This document shows positions 1-6,086 of a stretch of 7,789 bases of DNA, piece by piece. The number at the start of each line of letters is the position of its first letter. The first letter of the stretch is position 1. The translations under genes and the position numbers were made by a program. The notes beneath the pieces are model-generated. The model was not told where the DNA came from. It searched no databases and saw only the letters and a program-made list of their open reading frames with translations. Source of the DNA: Asaia bogorensis (lineage in GTDB: Bacteria; Pseudomonadota; Alphaproteobacteria; Acetobacterales; Acetobacteraceae); assembly GCA_945871455.1 (NCBI GenBank), contig CAMBXJ010000199.1, positions 1-7,789 of the forward strand. The letters are read 5' to 3'.

Positions 1-448
1 CGATACCGGCACCAACACCTGGGTCGACGTGACCTCCCCGGACAACATCCTGGTCAGTGGCCACCTGACGAACGGCGCGGTGATGTCGTCGCATGTTTCC
101 AACATCCCCCATGCCGGCAGCGGCTACCGCATGGAGGTTTATGGCCGGGAGGGTACTCTGGTCGCCTCGGGCGAGGATTCGCCGCAGTTGAGCGCCGTGG
201 TGCTGCATGGGGCAAAGGCGGGGAACACGCTGGAAGCGCTGTCGGTGCCGGACCGTTTCAGCGTCGCCGCGCCCGGCACGCCATCCGATGAGGCGTTCAA
301 TGTCGGTCAGATGTATGCGGTGTTTTCCCGCGCCATCAATGGTGGTGCGGCCGAGCAGCCGACGTTTGAAACAGCCGTCGAGCTGCATCGCCTGATCGAT
401 GCCATCAAGCTGGCGTCCGATACGGGGAGGGAGGTGACGCTCGGCTGA
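1..448 (+). CDS. Gfo/Idh/MocA family oxidoreductase, C-terminal part (5' truncated by window edge)
   Basis: The reading frame is open from base 2 to a TGA at 446-448, so this is the 3' end of a longer gene and no start codon should be assigned inside the window. The visible ~148 residues look like the C-terminal alpha/beta domain of the Gfo/Idh/MocA NAD(P)-dependent sugar or inositol dehydrogenase family. The frame contains a sheet-like stretch with HLTNGAVMSSHVSN, then YRMEVYGREGTLVAS (the family's 'G..G.l' strand pair), and a closing helix in which ETAVELHRLIDAIKLAS matches the usual 'f.dg..v..lidAi..Sa..g..v.l' ending. The NAD(P)-binding Rossmann domain and the catalytic Lys motif lie upstream and cannot be seen, so the substrate is unknown. 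The gene converges on the acyltransferase gene, with a large hairpin repeat between them. I am fairly sure of the family and have no basis for a specific name. Confidence 0.8.
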   Translation, partial: DTGTNTWVDVTSPDNILVSGHLTNGAVMSSHVSNIPHAGSGYRMEVYGREGTLVASGEDSPQLSAVVLHGAKAGNTLEALSVPDRFSVAAPGTPSDEAFNVGQMYAVFSRAINGGAAEQPTFETAVELHRLIDAIKLASDTGREVTLG

Positions 449-469
449 GCCTTACATCCGATGCCGACC

Positions 470-592
470 GGAGAAAATCCTCCCCCTCCCCCTTGCGGGA
501 GGGGGCTGGGGGGAGGGGTAGGCTCGCAGAATTTTGCGGTTTCACTCCTCCCCCCAACCCCCTCCCACAAGGGGAGGGGGAGAATTTTCTCC
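470..592. repeat. REP/BIME-like imperfect inverted repeat, arms ~47 bp
   Basis: The left arm (470-516) and the reverse complement of the right arm (547-592) match over about 46-47 bases with only a few mismatches. Both begin GGAGAAAAT and end TGGGGGGAGG. Each arm is itself a hairpin with the same perfect 9-bp stem CCCCCTCCC/GGGAGGGGG: 482-490 with 497-505 (loop CCTTGC), and 558-566 with 572-580 (loop ACAAG). The 30-bp spacer holds a further small palindrome at 525-538 (CGCA...TGCG). This two-hairpin, head-to-head layout is typical of bacterial interspersed palindromic elements. I recall similar C/G-run repeats scattered in alphaproteobacterial genomes, but copy number in this genome cannot be seen here. 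Confidence 0.85.
482..592. terminator. Candidate bidirectional terminator
   Basis: On the + strand the second hairpin (558-580) is followed by AGAATTTTCT. On the - strand the last hairpin met (505-482) is followed by AGGATTTTCT. Transcripts from both convergent genes would therefore meet a strong G/C stem and then a short T run. The T runs are only four long, so intrinsic termination is plausible but not certain. Confidence 0.5.
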
Positions 593-612
593 GATCGACT
601 CAGATCGCCCTA

Positions 613-1773
613 TCAACCGCTCGTTCCGGTCGCGTTGCCCCCCGTGTAGCGCCGGCGCAACCCCAGGAACGGGACCTCGATGACCCGATAGGCGAAGGCC
701 GCCAGCGCGAGAGACGCCGGAACCACGATCACGATCGTGACCAACAGCGCATCGACATAGGCGTTGTTGGTCATCAGCGGCATCCATTGGCGCACCGCGA
801 TCGCCTCGATCACCAGCATATGCAGCAAATAGAGCGAGAAGCTGATCTGCCCGACCCAGCACAGCGCCCGGGACAGAAGGGCGGGTACGGACGGTCCGAA
901 CGCCACGTAGGCGACGATGAACCAGGACCAGGCCGCCCCTTCGGCGGTGGGCCATAGTGCTCTCCACCAGGCGGTGTTCGGCCAGCCGCCGGCGCGGTGG
1001 AACGCATAGGATCCGGCCAGGATCAGCAGAGCGGCGGGCACCACATGCCATCGCAGGTGGCTCATCCTGTGCGTCAGCCAGGGCAGCCAATATCCGGCCG
1101 CCATGCCCAGCAGGAACTGGTCGATCCGCCCGGCGATGGTCAGATAGGACAGCAAGGTGACGTCCTGCCCACCCAGCGTCAGCAGCAGGCGCAGGATCAC
1201 CGCCAGCAGGAGCATGCGCATCAGCAGGCCGCCGCCATGCCGGCGCATCAATGTGTGCAGCAGGGGGAAGACCAGATAGAACTGGAACTCGACCGCGACC
1301 GCCCAGGCCATGACCGGCGCCACGCCGAACAGGACCGGCCCGTAATTCGCCGTCGGCAGGACATAGCGCAGGATCCCGCCGGCCAGGTCCAGTTGCGGAG
1401 TCAGTGACGCGCCCAGAACCAGAACCACCAAATACATGGGGTAGATGCGCAACAGCCGGTTCCGCAGGAATGGCCAATACGCGATAGGGGTGTTTTGCGT
1501 GCCGTGCACGAAGATGAACCCGCTGAGGACCATGAAGGCCCCGACCGCGGTATGGCCTTCCAGGATGAACGCCAGCAACGGGTTCTCGACGATCGGCCAG
1601 GGCTGAGCCTGGAACGGCTGGCCGAACGTCATCCGGTACCAAAGCACATGCCAGCCGTGATACAGCAGGATCAGCATCGCGAACCCGGCGCGGAGGTGGT
1701 CCACCGCCGGGATATAAGCGCGGTTCGGGCTGTCATGCGTCCAGGCCGATGCGGCCGGGGTGTCAGACCGCAT
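613..1773 (-). CDS. Acyltransferase family 3 (OafA/YrhL-type) integral membrane protein
   Basis: This 386-residue polytopic inner-membrane protein belongs to the acyltransferase-3 family, which transfers acetyl, succinyl or similar groups onto extracytoplasmic sugars, lipids or peptidoglycan. The first helix carries VDHLRAGFAMLILLYHGWH, with candidate catalytic His39 or His42. GAFMVLSGFIF (78-88) is the 'FF.lSGF' helix. LRNRLLRIYP (102-111) is the family's R..R.YP motif, AVAVEFQFYLVFP (158-170) carries the conserved Glu162 region, GQISFSLYLLH (308-318) is the late 'SY.lYl.H' helix, and VIEVPF (364-369) is the usual C-terminal signature. About ten hydrophobic segments are visible and there is no SGNH domain. 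The ATG lies 6 bp after the cmk stop without a strong Shine-Dalgarno, suggesting co-transcription and perhaps translational coupling with cmk. Nothing in the window shows the acyl donor or acceptor. Confidence 0.9.
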   Translation of the reverse strand: MRSDTPAASAWTHDSPNRAYIPAVDHLRAGFAMLILLYHGWHVLWYRMTFGQPFQAQPWPIVENPLLAFILEGHTAVGAFMVLSGFIFVHGTQNTPIAYWPFLRNRLLRIYPMYLVVLVLGASLTPQLDLAGGILRYVLPTANYGPVLFGVAPVMAWAVAVEFQFYLVFPLLHTLMRRHGGGLLMRMLLLAVILRLLLTLGGQDVTLLSYLTIAGRIDQFLLGMAAGYWLPWLTHRMSHLRWHVVPAALLILAGSYAFHRAGGWPNTAWWRALWPTAEGAAWSWFIVAYVAFGPSVPALLSRALCWVGQISFSLYLLHMLVIEAIAVRQWMPLMTNNAYVDALLVTIVIVVPASLALAAFAYRVIEVPFLGLRRRYTGGNATGTSG

Positions 1774-1779
1774 CGGGGT

Positions 1780-2481
1780 TCAGCAATATCGCCGCGCCAG
1801 GGCCGGCAACCTGTCATGGACCGCGCGCAAGGCCGCCGCGTAGGCATCGTCGGCGCTCAGGTCCGTCGTATCCAGCACCACCGCATCGTCCGCCGCCCGC
1901 AGCGGCGCGGCCGAACGAGCCGAATCCCGTTCGTCGCGGGCGCGCATATCGGCTTCGACGTGGGCGAGTTCGACGTCCTCTCCCCGGTCGCGCAATTCCT
2001 GCCAGCGCCGTTGCGCGCGTTCGGTCGGGCTGGCGGTGACGAACAGTTTAACCGGGGCATCGGGGAATATGGCGGTGCCGATATCGCGCCCATCCAGCAC
2101 CGCGCCACGCTGTTCGGCAAAGTCCCTCTGGAACGCGAGCAGCGCCGAACGCACGCCCGGGACGGCCGCCACGGCGGACGAAGCCGCGTCCGCCGCCGGC
2201 CCGCGCAGATCGGCCCGGTCCAGGTCGGATGGCGCCAGGCTCCGCGCCGCGGCCTCGGCCGTCACCGGGTCGGCGGGATCGCCGCCACTGTCCAGCACGC
2301 GCCGTCCGACCGCCCGATACAACAGGCCGGTGTCCAGATAGGGCAGGCCGAGCGCCTGGGCCAGGCGGCGGGCGAGGGTGCCCTTTCCCGCCGCGGCCGG
2401 GCCGTCGATGGCGATCACCGGCGCCGCCGCCGCGGTGGTGGTGGACGTGGAGGCTGGCATGGTGCCGTCGGCGCCCGTCAT
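1780..2481 (-). CDS. cmk: Cytidylate kinase (CMP/dCMP kinase)
   Basis: This cytosolic P-loop kinase phosphorylates CMP and dCMP with ATP in pyrimidine nucleotide metabolism. The 233 residues are close to the bacterial norm of about 210-230. Visible motifs are the Walker A loop GPAAAGKGT (27-35), [10 protein letters not shown] (50-59, the nucleotide-monophosphate site, usually DTGAMYR), LDGRDIGT (129-136) and the lid segment [13 protein letters not shown] (182-194), followed by VVLDTT, all typical of Cmk. The first ~20 residues are a Ser/Thr/Ala-rich extension, and a second ATG at residue 8 is possible. I keep the first because its ATG overlaps the aroA stop as ATGA, the usual sign of coupled translation. 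The gene is the middle member of aroA-cmk-acyltransferase. In most proteobacteria rpsA follows cmk, but not here. Confidence 0.96.
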   Translation of the reverse strand: MTGADGTMPASTSTTTAAAAPVIAIDGPAAAGKGTLARRLAQALGLPYLDTGLLYRAVGRRVLDSGGDPADPVTAEAAARSLAPSDLDRADLRGPAADAASSAVAAVPGVRSALLAFQRDFAEQRGAVLDGRDIGTAIFPDAPVKLFVTASPTERAQRRWQELRDRGEDVELAHVEADMRARDERDSARSAAPLRAADDAVVLDTTDLSADDAYAAALRAVHDRLPALARRYC

Positions 2482-3818
2482 GCCGGTTGCAGGCTGGCGC
2501 CGGCCGCGTTCATCAGGCTGACGAAGCCGGGGAAGCTGGTGTCGATAAAGCCCGCGTCATCGACCCGCACCGGGTGGGTGGTCGCCGCGCCCAGCACCAG
2601 CGCGGCCATCGCGATCCGATGATCCATATGGGTCTCAACCGTCCCGCCACCGTGGGATGCTCGCCCGGTCCCCGTCACGATCAGGTCGTCGCCTTCCACC
2701 GTCACGTCGATCCCGTTGGCCGACAGCATCGCGGCGGTGGCGGACAGGCGGTCGCTTTCCTTGACGCGCAATTCCTTCAGTCCGCGCATCCGCGTGGTCC
2801 CGAGCGCGCCCGCCGCGGCCACGGCCAGGATCGGATATTCATCGATCATGCTGGGCGCGCGCGCCGCCGGCACATCCACACCGCGCAGGTCCCCATAGGT
2901 CACGACCAGGTCGCCGACCGGCTCCCCGCCCTCCGTCCGGCGGTTTTCCACCACGATTCCGGCGCCCATTTCCAGCAAGGTCGCGAACAGGCCGGTGCGC
3001 AACGGGTTCAGTCCGACGGACGGGATGACCAGGCGCGATCCGGGCACCAGCAGCGCCGCGACCATCGGGAAGGCGGCCGAGGACGGATCGCCCGGCACGA
3101 CCACGTCCGCCGCCCGCAATTCCGGCTGGCCTTGCAGGGTGATGATCCGCCCGGCACCGGCGACCTCCACATGCACATCGGCGCCGAAGTGACGCAGCAT
3201 GTTCTCGCTGTGATCGCGGGTGGCTTCGGGTTCCTCGATCCGGGTGGTGCCGCGGGCGTTCAGCCCGGCCAGCAGCAGCGCCGATTTGACCTGAGCCGAC
3301 GGGACCGGCACGCGATATTCCAGCGGCATCGCCTCCCGCGCGCCGTCGATCGCCAGCGGCAGCCGGCCGCCTTCGCGCGACGCGAATCGAGCCCCGCAGG
3401 CCGATAGCGGGTCGGTCACGCGACGCATCGGGCGGCGGCGCAGGCTGCCATCGCCGGTCATCACTGCGAACAATGGGTGGCTCGCCAGGATGCCGCACAG
3501 AAGGCGCGCGGCGGTGCCGGAATTGCCCATGTCCAGCACGTCCTCGGGTTCGGTCAGCCCGCCAATGCCGCGGCCGGCGACCCGCCAGGCGCCGTCCGGA
3601 TCGCGGACGACCTCCGCCCCCAGGGCGCGCATGGCCGCGGCGGTGCGCAGCACGTCTTCGCCGGTCAGCAGGCCAGTGATCCGGGTCTCCCCGATCGCCA
3701 GGGCGCCGAACATCAGCGCCCGGTGGCTGATCGATTTGTCGCCCGGCACCGCAACCTGGCCGATCAACGGCGCCCCTGTCCGGCTGGAAGTGAACGGTCG
3801 GGCCGGGGAGTGATTCAT
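2478..3818 (-). CDS. aroA: 3-phosphoshikimate 1-carboxyvinyltransferase (EPSP synthase)
   Basis: EPSP synthase joins phosphoenolpyruvate to shikimate-3-phosphate, the sixth step of the shikimate pathway to chorismate, in the cytosol. With the ATG at 3818 the protein has 446 residues, normal for the alphaproteobacterial class. A TTG ten codons upstream (3848) could also start it but is less likely. Visible motifs are PGDKSISHR (25-33, Lys28), [13 protein letters not shown] (95-107), RRRPMRRV (127-134), [14 protein letters not shown] (174-187), RDHSE (201-205), GDPSSAAFP (243-251), LNPLRTG (270-276), [15 protein letters not shown] (322-336, catalytic Asp326), LRVKESDRL (350-358) and HMDHRIAM (397-404). 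The SAQVK, RDHSE and GDKS motifs are class II-like, as in the CP4 enzyme. However, Gly101 stands where CP4 has Ala and Leu replaces Thr in NPTR, so glyphosate behaviour should not be assumed. The gene overlaps cmk by 4 bp and is divergent from the TIGR02300 gene. Confidence 0.97.
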   Translation of the reverse strand: MNHSPARPFTSSRTGAPLIGQVAVPGDKSISHRALMFGALAIGETRITGLLTGEDVLRTAAAMRALGAEVVRDPDGAWRVAGRGIGGLTEPEDVLDMGNSGTAARLLCGILASHPLFAVMTGDGSLRRRPMRRVTDPLSACGARFASREGGRLPLAIDGAREAMPLEYRVPVPSAQVKSALLLAGLNARGTTRIEEPEATRDHSENMLRHFGADVHVEVAGAGRIITLQGQPELRAADVVVPGDPSSAAFPMVAALLVPGSRLVIPSVGLNPLRTGLFATLLEMGAGIVVENRRTEGGEPVGDLVVTYGDLRGVDVPAARAPSMIDEYPILAVAAAGALGTTRMRGLKELRVKESDRLSATAAMLSANGIDVTVEGDDLIVTGTGRASHGGGTVETHMDHRIAMAALVLGAATTHPVRVDDAGFIDTSFPGFVSLMNAAGASLQPA

Positions 3819-3928
3819 GGGGACATTCCGCGCAAGGATACGAGACAAAAGGGCGAACGCCGCTTAGCATGTGCGATCTGTATTTGACAGCGGCGCGCCA
3901 GGGTGGCATGGCCGCGCCCTCTTATGCC

Positions 3929-3943
3929 AACGGTCCGACCGTT
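3929..3943. promoter_or_regulatory. Short inverted repeat, possible operator
   Basis: AACGGT-CCG-ACCGTT is a perfect 6-bp inverted repeat with a 3-bp centre, located between the two divergent starts, about 110 bp from aroA and 190 bp from the + gene. It could bind a dimeric regulator. A chance palindrome of this size is not rare in G+C-rich DNA, so the call is weak. Confidence 0.2.
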
Positions 3944-3966
3944 GACCGACGCACCGCCATCCTCTC

Positions 3967-4051
3967 CGTCATTGCCGGACCTGATCCGGCAACCCGCTCC
4001 CTGCCCCTTGGCGTTGAAGCGCGGGTTGCCGGGTCAAGCCCGGCAATGACG
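3967..4051. repeat. Paired inverted hairpin element (CGTCATTGCCGG type)
   Basis: The left arm (3967-3997) and the reverse complement of the right arm (4021-4051) match at 28 of 31 positions, from CGTCATTGCCGG to GGCAACCCGC, with a 23-bp spacer. Each arm folds alone into an 8-bp stem: TTGCCGGA/TCCGGCAA (3972-3979 with 3985-3992) and TTGCCGGG/CCCGGCAA (4026-4033 with 4039-4046), each with a 5-base loop. The stem-closing pair is A-T in one and G-C in the other, so pairing is kept while the sequence changed. I recall this motif as a frequent dispersed repeat in Rhodospirillales-like genomes. It has no T run and lies upstream of both genes, so a terminator role is unlikely. Confidence 0.85.
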
Positions 4052-4129
4052 AGGGGGCGGTGGTGGGTCGGTCAAAGGGTTGGCCATCGGAATTGTCCGC
4101 AGCCCCTGCCTGGAGACGAAGGGCCACCT

Positions 4130-4468
4130 ATGGCGAAGCCAGAACTCGGCACCAAGCGCGTTTGCGTCTCCTGCAGCGCCCGCTTCTATGACCTGACCAA
4201 AGCCCCCGCGGTTTGCCCCAAATGCGGCACCGAACAGCCCATCGAGCAGCCGCGCCCGCGTCGCGTCGGCGGCAATGTCATGGAGGACAAGCGGCCGAAG
4301 AAGGCCGCCGTGGTTCCGGGCATCGAGGATGTGGACGTGGAGGTTGAAGGCGTGGAGGACGTCGAGGAAGAAGACGTCCTCGAAGACACCACCGATCTTG
4401 AAGACGACGCCGATGCGATCGGCCCGGAAATCGAGGTCGAGACCGACTCCGACGAAGGCGACCGGTAG
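4130..4468 (+). CDS. TIGR02300 family protein (FYDLN-type zinc ribbon with acidic tail)
   Basis: This 112-residue protein has two parts. Residues 5-35 form a small zinc-ribbon-like module with two CxxC pairs (C12/C15 in VCVSC, C29/C32 in CPKC) flanking RFYDLTKAP, the family's hallmark [KR]FYDLN motif with Thr in place of Asn. From residue 65 to the end the chain is roughly half Asp/Glu (for example VEDVEEEDVLEDTTDLEDD), probably disordered. The family is conserved in alphaproteobacteria and, to my knowledge, has no established function; the ribbon suggests binding to nucleic acid or protein, but that is inference. The frame is open back to 3869, but that longer form would translate the hairpin repeat. 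I choose the ATG at 4130, where GAAGGG (4118-4123) or GGAG (4112-4115) can serve as ribosome binding site and MAKPELGTKR is the expected family N-terminus. It converges on the YdcF gene, 9 bp between stops. Confidence 0.9.
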   Translation: MAKPELGTKRVCVSCSARFYDLTKAPAVCPKCGTEQPIEQPRPRRVGGNVMEDKRPKKAAVVPGIEDVDVEVEGVEDVEEEDVLEDTTDLEDDADAIGPEIEVETDSDEGDR

Positions 4469-4477
4469 TCCGTCGGC

Positions 4478-5044
4478 TTACCGGGCGGTCAGACGTCCGG
4501 TGAGTCGCGCGAACACGATCAGCATCGCATCATAGGGGATGGCGGCGACTTCCCGCAGCCGCCAGTACCATCGCGCCGCGAAGCTCATGGTCTCCGGGAC
4601 GAGCGGCGGTGGGCAGGATTTGGCCCTAACCCCGGCCAGCCGGAGCAGCAACACGCAGCGCGGCAGGTGGTAGCCGCTGGTGGCGGCGAACACGTGCCCG
4701 ATGTCCGGCATCCGGCGCAGCAGGCGGCGCAGCGCCACCACCGATGACAAGGTGTCGGTTCCGGTCTCCTCCAGCACGATATCCTCGGCGGGAACGCCCC
4801 GTTCGATCAGCAGCCGACGCATCACCGAGGCTTCCGAGGGGCCATGCCGCCCGATGCCGCCGGTCGGCAGGTAGATTGGCGCCGGCAAGCTCGCCCCGAA
4901 CTTTGCGGCAGCCTCGGTTCTGTCGCGCAAGGTCCGGCTGGGCTGCCCGTCCGGGCGCACCGCCGCGCCGAAGATCAGAATGGCCGCACGCGCGGGACGG
5001 TGGCGGGGGCGGAAGGCCGGGGGGCGTTTCGGTGGGGGGCTCAT
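4478..5044 (-). CDS. YdcF/SanA-like DUF218 domain protein
   Basis: The 188 residues are nearly all one DUF218 domain, a Rossmann-like fold found in E. coli YdcF and SanA and linked to envelope functions or small-molecule binding in some members, but without a defined reaction. Visible landmarks are the first strand AILIFGAAVRPDGQPS (21-36), IYLPTGGIGRHGPSEASVM (57-75, the TGG...G.sEA core), LLIERGVPAEDIVLEETGTDT (78-98) and TSGYHLPRCVLLLRLAGV (122-139, the 'T..yHlpR' motif). The usual Asn at the end of the 'T.eN' motif is absent (TLSSV). The first ~20 residues are Pro/Arg-rich and basic, without a clear signal peptide, so the protein is probably cytosolic. The C-terminus (ARWYWRLREVAAIPYD) matches the YdcF ending 'R...kE..a...y'. 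It is divergent from the dioxygenase gene across 104 bp. Confidence 0.87.
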   Translation of the reverse strand: MSPPPKRPPAFRPRHRPARAAILIFGAAVRPDGQPSRTLRDRTEAAAKFGASLPAPIYLPTGGIGRHGPSEASVMRRLLIERGVPAEDIVLEETGTDTLSSVVALRRLLRRMPDIGHVFAATSGYHLPRCVLLLRLAGVRAKSCPPPLVPETMSFAARWYWRLREVAAIPYDAMLIVFARLTGRLTAR

Positions 5045-5148
5045 GACCCGGGCGCCTGCGCGCGCGCCCCGACGGGCATGTCCGATCTTGACTTGGCCGG
5101 TTGTGACCGAGCAGCGTAGGGGCGAAAGATCGCGGGGGGCGTTGTGAC
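5045..5148. other. Divergent intergenic region upstream of YdcF-like and PhyH-like genes
   Basis: These 104 bp must contain the start signals for the two divergent genes. TTGACT at 5088-5093 is the best -35-like hexamer on the + strand, but no matching -10 box stands at the right distance. A G run (GGGGGGCG) about ten bases before the + start is only a poor Shine-Dalgarno. No other structure is convincing. Confidence 0.3.
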
Positions 5149-5976
5149 ATGAAGAGTCTGACCGAGGCGGCGGTTCGCCAGTACCAGGAGCAGGGCTATC
5201 TCTCCCCCATTCGGGTGATGTCCACGGACCAGGCGGGCACCCTACGCCGCCAACTGGAAGATTTCGAGGCCGGGGCCGGCGTGCTGTCCGGCAAATTGCG
5301 CCAGAAATCGCATCTGCTGTTCACCTGGCTGAACGACCTGATCCGCCAGGATGCGATCCTGGACGCGGTGGAGGATGTTATCGGACCGGATATCCTGTGC
5401 TGGGGCAGCTCGTTCTTCATCAAGGAAACCCGCAATCCGGGCTTCGTGTCCTGGCACCAGGATTCGACCTATTGGGGGTTGGACCCGGCTGATGTGATCA
5501 CCGCCTGGATCGCGTTTTCCGACAGCACGCCGGAAAACGGCGCGATGGAGGTCATTCCCGCCACCCACAAGATGGACCAGATCCCGCATAACGACACGTT
5601 CCGTCCCGAGAACCTGCTGTCGCGCGGGCAGGAGGTCATGGTCGACGTGGACCCGGCCCAGGCGGTAACCCTGGACCTGAAGGCGGGCGAGATGTCGCTG
5701 CACCATGTGCGGCTGATCCACGGTTCCGCGCCGAACCCGTCCGACAAGCGGCGCATCGGCTTCGCGATCCGCTACATCCCGACCTATGTGCGCCAGATCG
5801 CCGGCACGCATGACAGCGCGACCCTGGTCCGGGGCGTTGACCGGCATGGGAATTTCGAACCGGAGCAGCGGCCCGACGCGGATATGTCGCCCTTGGCCCT
5901 GGCCCATCACGCGGCGATCACCGGGTCACATGCGAAAATCCTGATGCGCGAGACCGGGCGGCCGATGCGGGCATGA
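5149..5976 (+). CDS. Phytanoyl-CoA dioxygenase (PhyH) family Fe(II)/2-oxoglutarate oxygenase
   Basis: This 275-residue protein is a double-stranded beta-helix oxygenase that would use Fe(II), O2 and 2-oxoglutarate to hydroxylate a small molecule in the cytosol. The iron-binding HxD is in SWHQDSTYWG (His103, Asp105). The distal His is His191 in HHVRLIHGSAPN, and Arg201 or Arg202 in SDKRRIGFAIRY is the likely 2-oxoglutarate anchor. Other family landmarks are ITAWIAFSDSTPENGAMEVIPATH (117-140) and the N-terminal YQEQGYLSP. Because Asp105 is present, it is a hydroxylase-type rather than a halogenase-type member, which has Ala or Gly at that place. Length is normal. Substrate is unknown: the family covers phytanoyl-CoA, ectoine, antibiotics and many uncharacterised reactions, and the neighbours give no clue. 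The start is the ATG at 5149, with a weak ribosome binding site. Confidence 0.92.
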   Translation: MKSLTEAAVRQYQEQGYLSPIRVMSTDQAGTLRRQLEDFEAGAGVLSGKLRQKSHLLFTWLNDLIRQDAILDAVEDVIGPDILCWGSSFFIKETRNPGFVSWHQDSTYWGLDPADVITAWIAFSDSTPENGAMEVIPATHKMDQIPHNDTFRPENLLSRGQEVMVDVDPAQAVTLDLKAGEMSLHHVRLIHGSAPNPSDKRRIGFAIRYIPTYVRQIAGTHDSATLVRGVDRHGNFEPEQRPDADMSPLALAHHAAITGSHAKILMRETGRPMRA

Positions 5977-5978
5977 CG

Positions 5979-6005
5979 CCGGCCGGACCGTTGGGTCGGC
6001 TGGCC
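5979..6005 (+). terminator. Weak hairpin after the PhyH-like gene
   Basis: Immediately after the TGA, GGCC...GGACC-GTTG-GGTC...GGCC can form an imperfect stem. No T run follows, so it could be a factor-dependent terminator, a transcript-end stabiliser or simply G+C-rich chance. Confidence 0.22.
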
Positions 6006-6086
6006 TTGGGTCGAATGCCCATGGCGCATGGCAGGCCTTGTGTCGCCGGGGCGGGCTAGGCGCGCGCGGGCGGAAAGACGGCAGGC

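Larger units (their letters stand above)
449..612. other. Intergenic region between convergent genes, filled by a hairpin repeat
   Basis: These 164 bp separate the stop codons of the oxidoreductase (+) and the acyltransferase (-). Most of the region (470-592) is an inverted repeat, annotated separately. Short open frames crossing it translate only to Pro/Gly-rich low-complexity peptides made by the C and G runs, and I regard none as a gene. Confidence 0.7.
3819..4129. other. Divergent intergenic region (311 bp) between aroA and the TIGR02300 gene
   Basis: This stretch separates the aroA start (-) from the acidic-protein start (+) and must carry both promoters. It holds a pair of inverted hairpins at 3967-4051 and a short palindrome at 3929-3943 (AACGGT-CCG-ACCGTT). 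A consensus TTGACA at 3884-3889 reads toward the + gene, but no good -10 box follows at 16-18 bp. I see no tRNA, although I recall a tRNA gene at this position in some relatives, and no credible small gene. Confidence 0.6.

Noticed and set aside
470..592. CRISPR-like repeat or insertion-sequence remnant
   Set aside because: There are only two copies, in inverted orientation, with no spacers in series, no transposase fragment and no target-site duplication that I can see.
542..1642. 366-codon - strand open frame running into the repeat
   Set aside because: It is an out-of-frame shadow of the acyltransferase gene. Its C-terminus is only the translated repeat (SPPPLVGGGWGEE).
1495..2622. 375-codon + strand open frame
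   Set aside because: It is antisense to the 5' part of the acyltransferase gene and to cmk, is rich in Arg/Gly/His, and shows no domain, whereas the opposite strand carries intact Cmk motifs.
2229..3407. 392-codon + strand open frame
   Set aside because: It is antisense to the start of cmk and most of aroA, with shadow composition and no motifs.
2478..3818. Glyphosate-tolerance gene
   Set aside because: Some class II motifs are present, but the residue at the key Gly/Ala site is Gly and NPTR is changed. It is a housekeeping aroA in an operon with cmk.
3819..3848. TTG start ten codons upstream for aroA
   Set aside because: It is a rare start codon with no clear ribosome binding site, and the extra residues are not typical of the family. 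The ATG at 3818 gives the usual length.
3884..3889. Consensus -35 hexamer TTGACA
   Set aside because: No acceptable -10 hexamer lies 16-18 bases downstream, and it is about 240 bases from the + strand start codon, so it is not called as a promoter.
3869..4129. Upstream extension of the TIGR02300 gene
   Set aside because: It would translate the hairpin repeat, and family members begin near MAKPELGTKR, so the start at 4130 is preferred.
3819..4129. A tRNA gene between aroA and the TIGR02300 gene, as I recall for some relatives
   Set aside because: I looked for the D-arm and T-arm signatures of a tRNA on both strands and found none; the only folded structures are the repeat hairpins.
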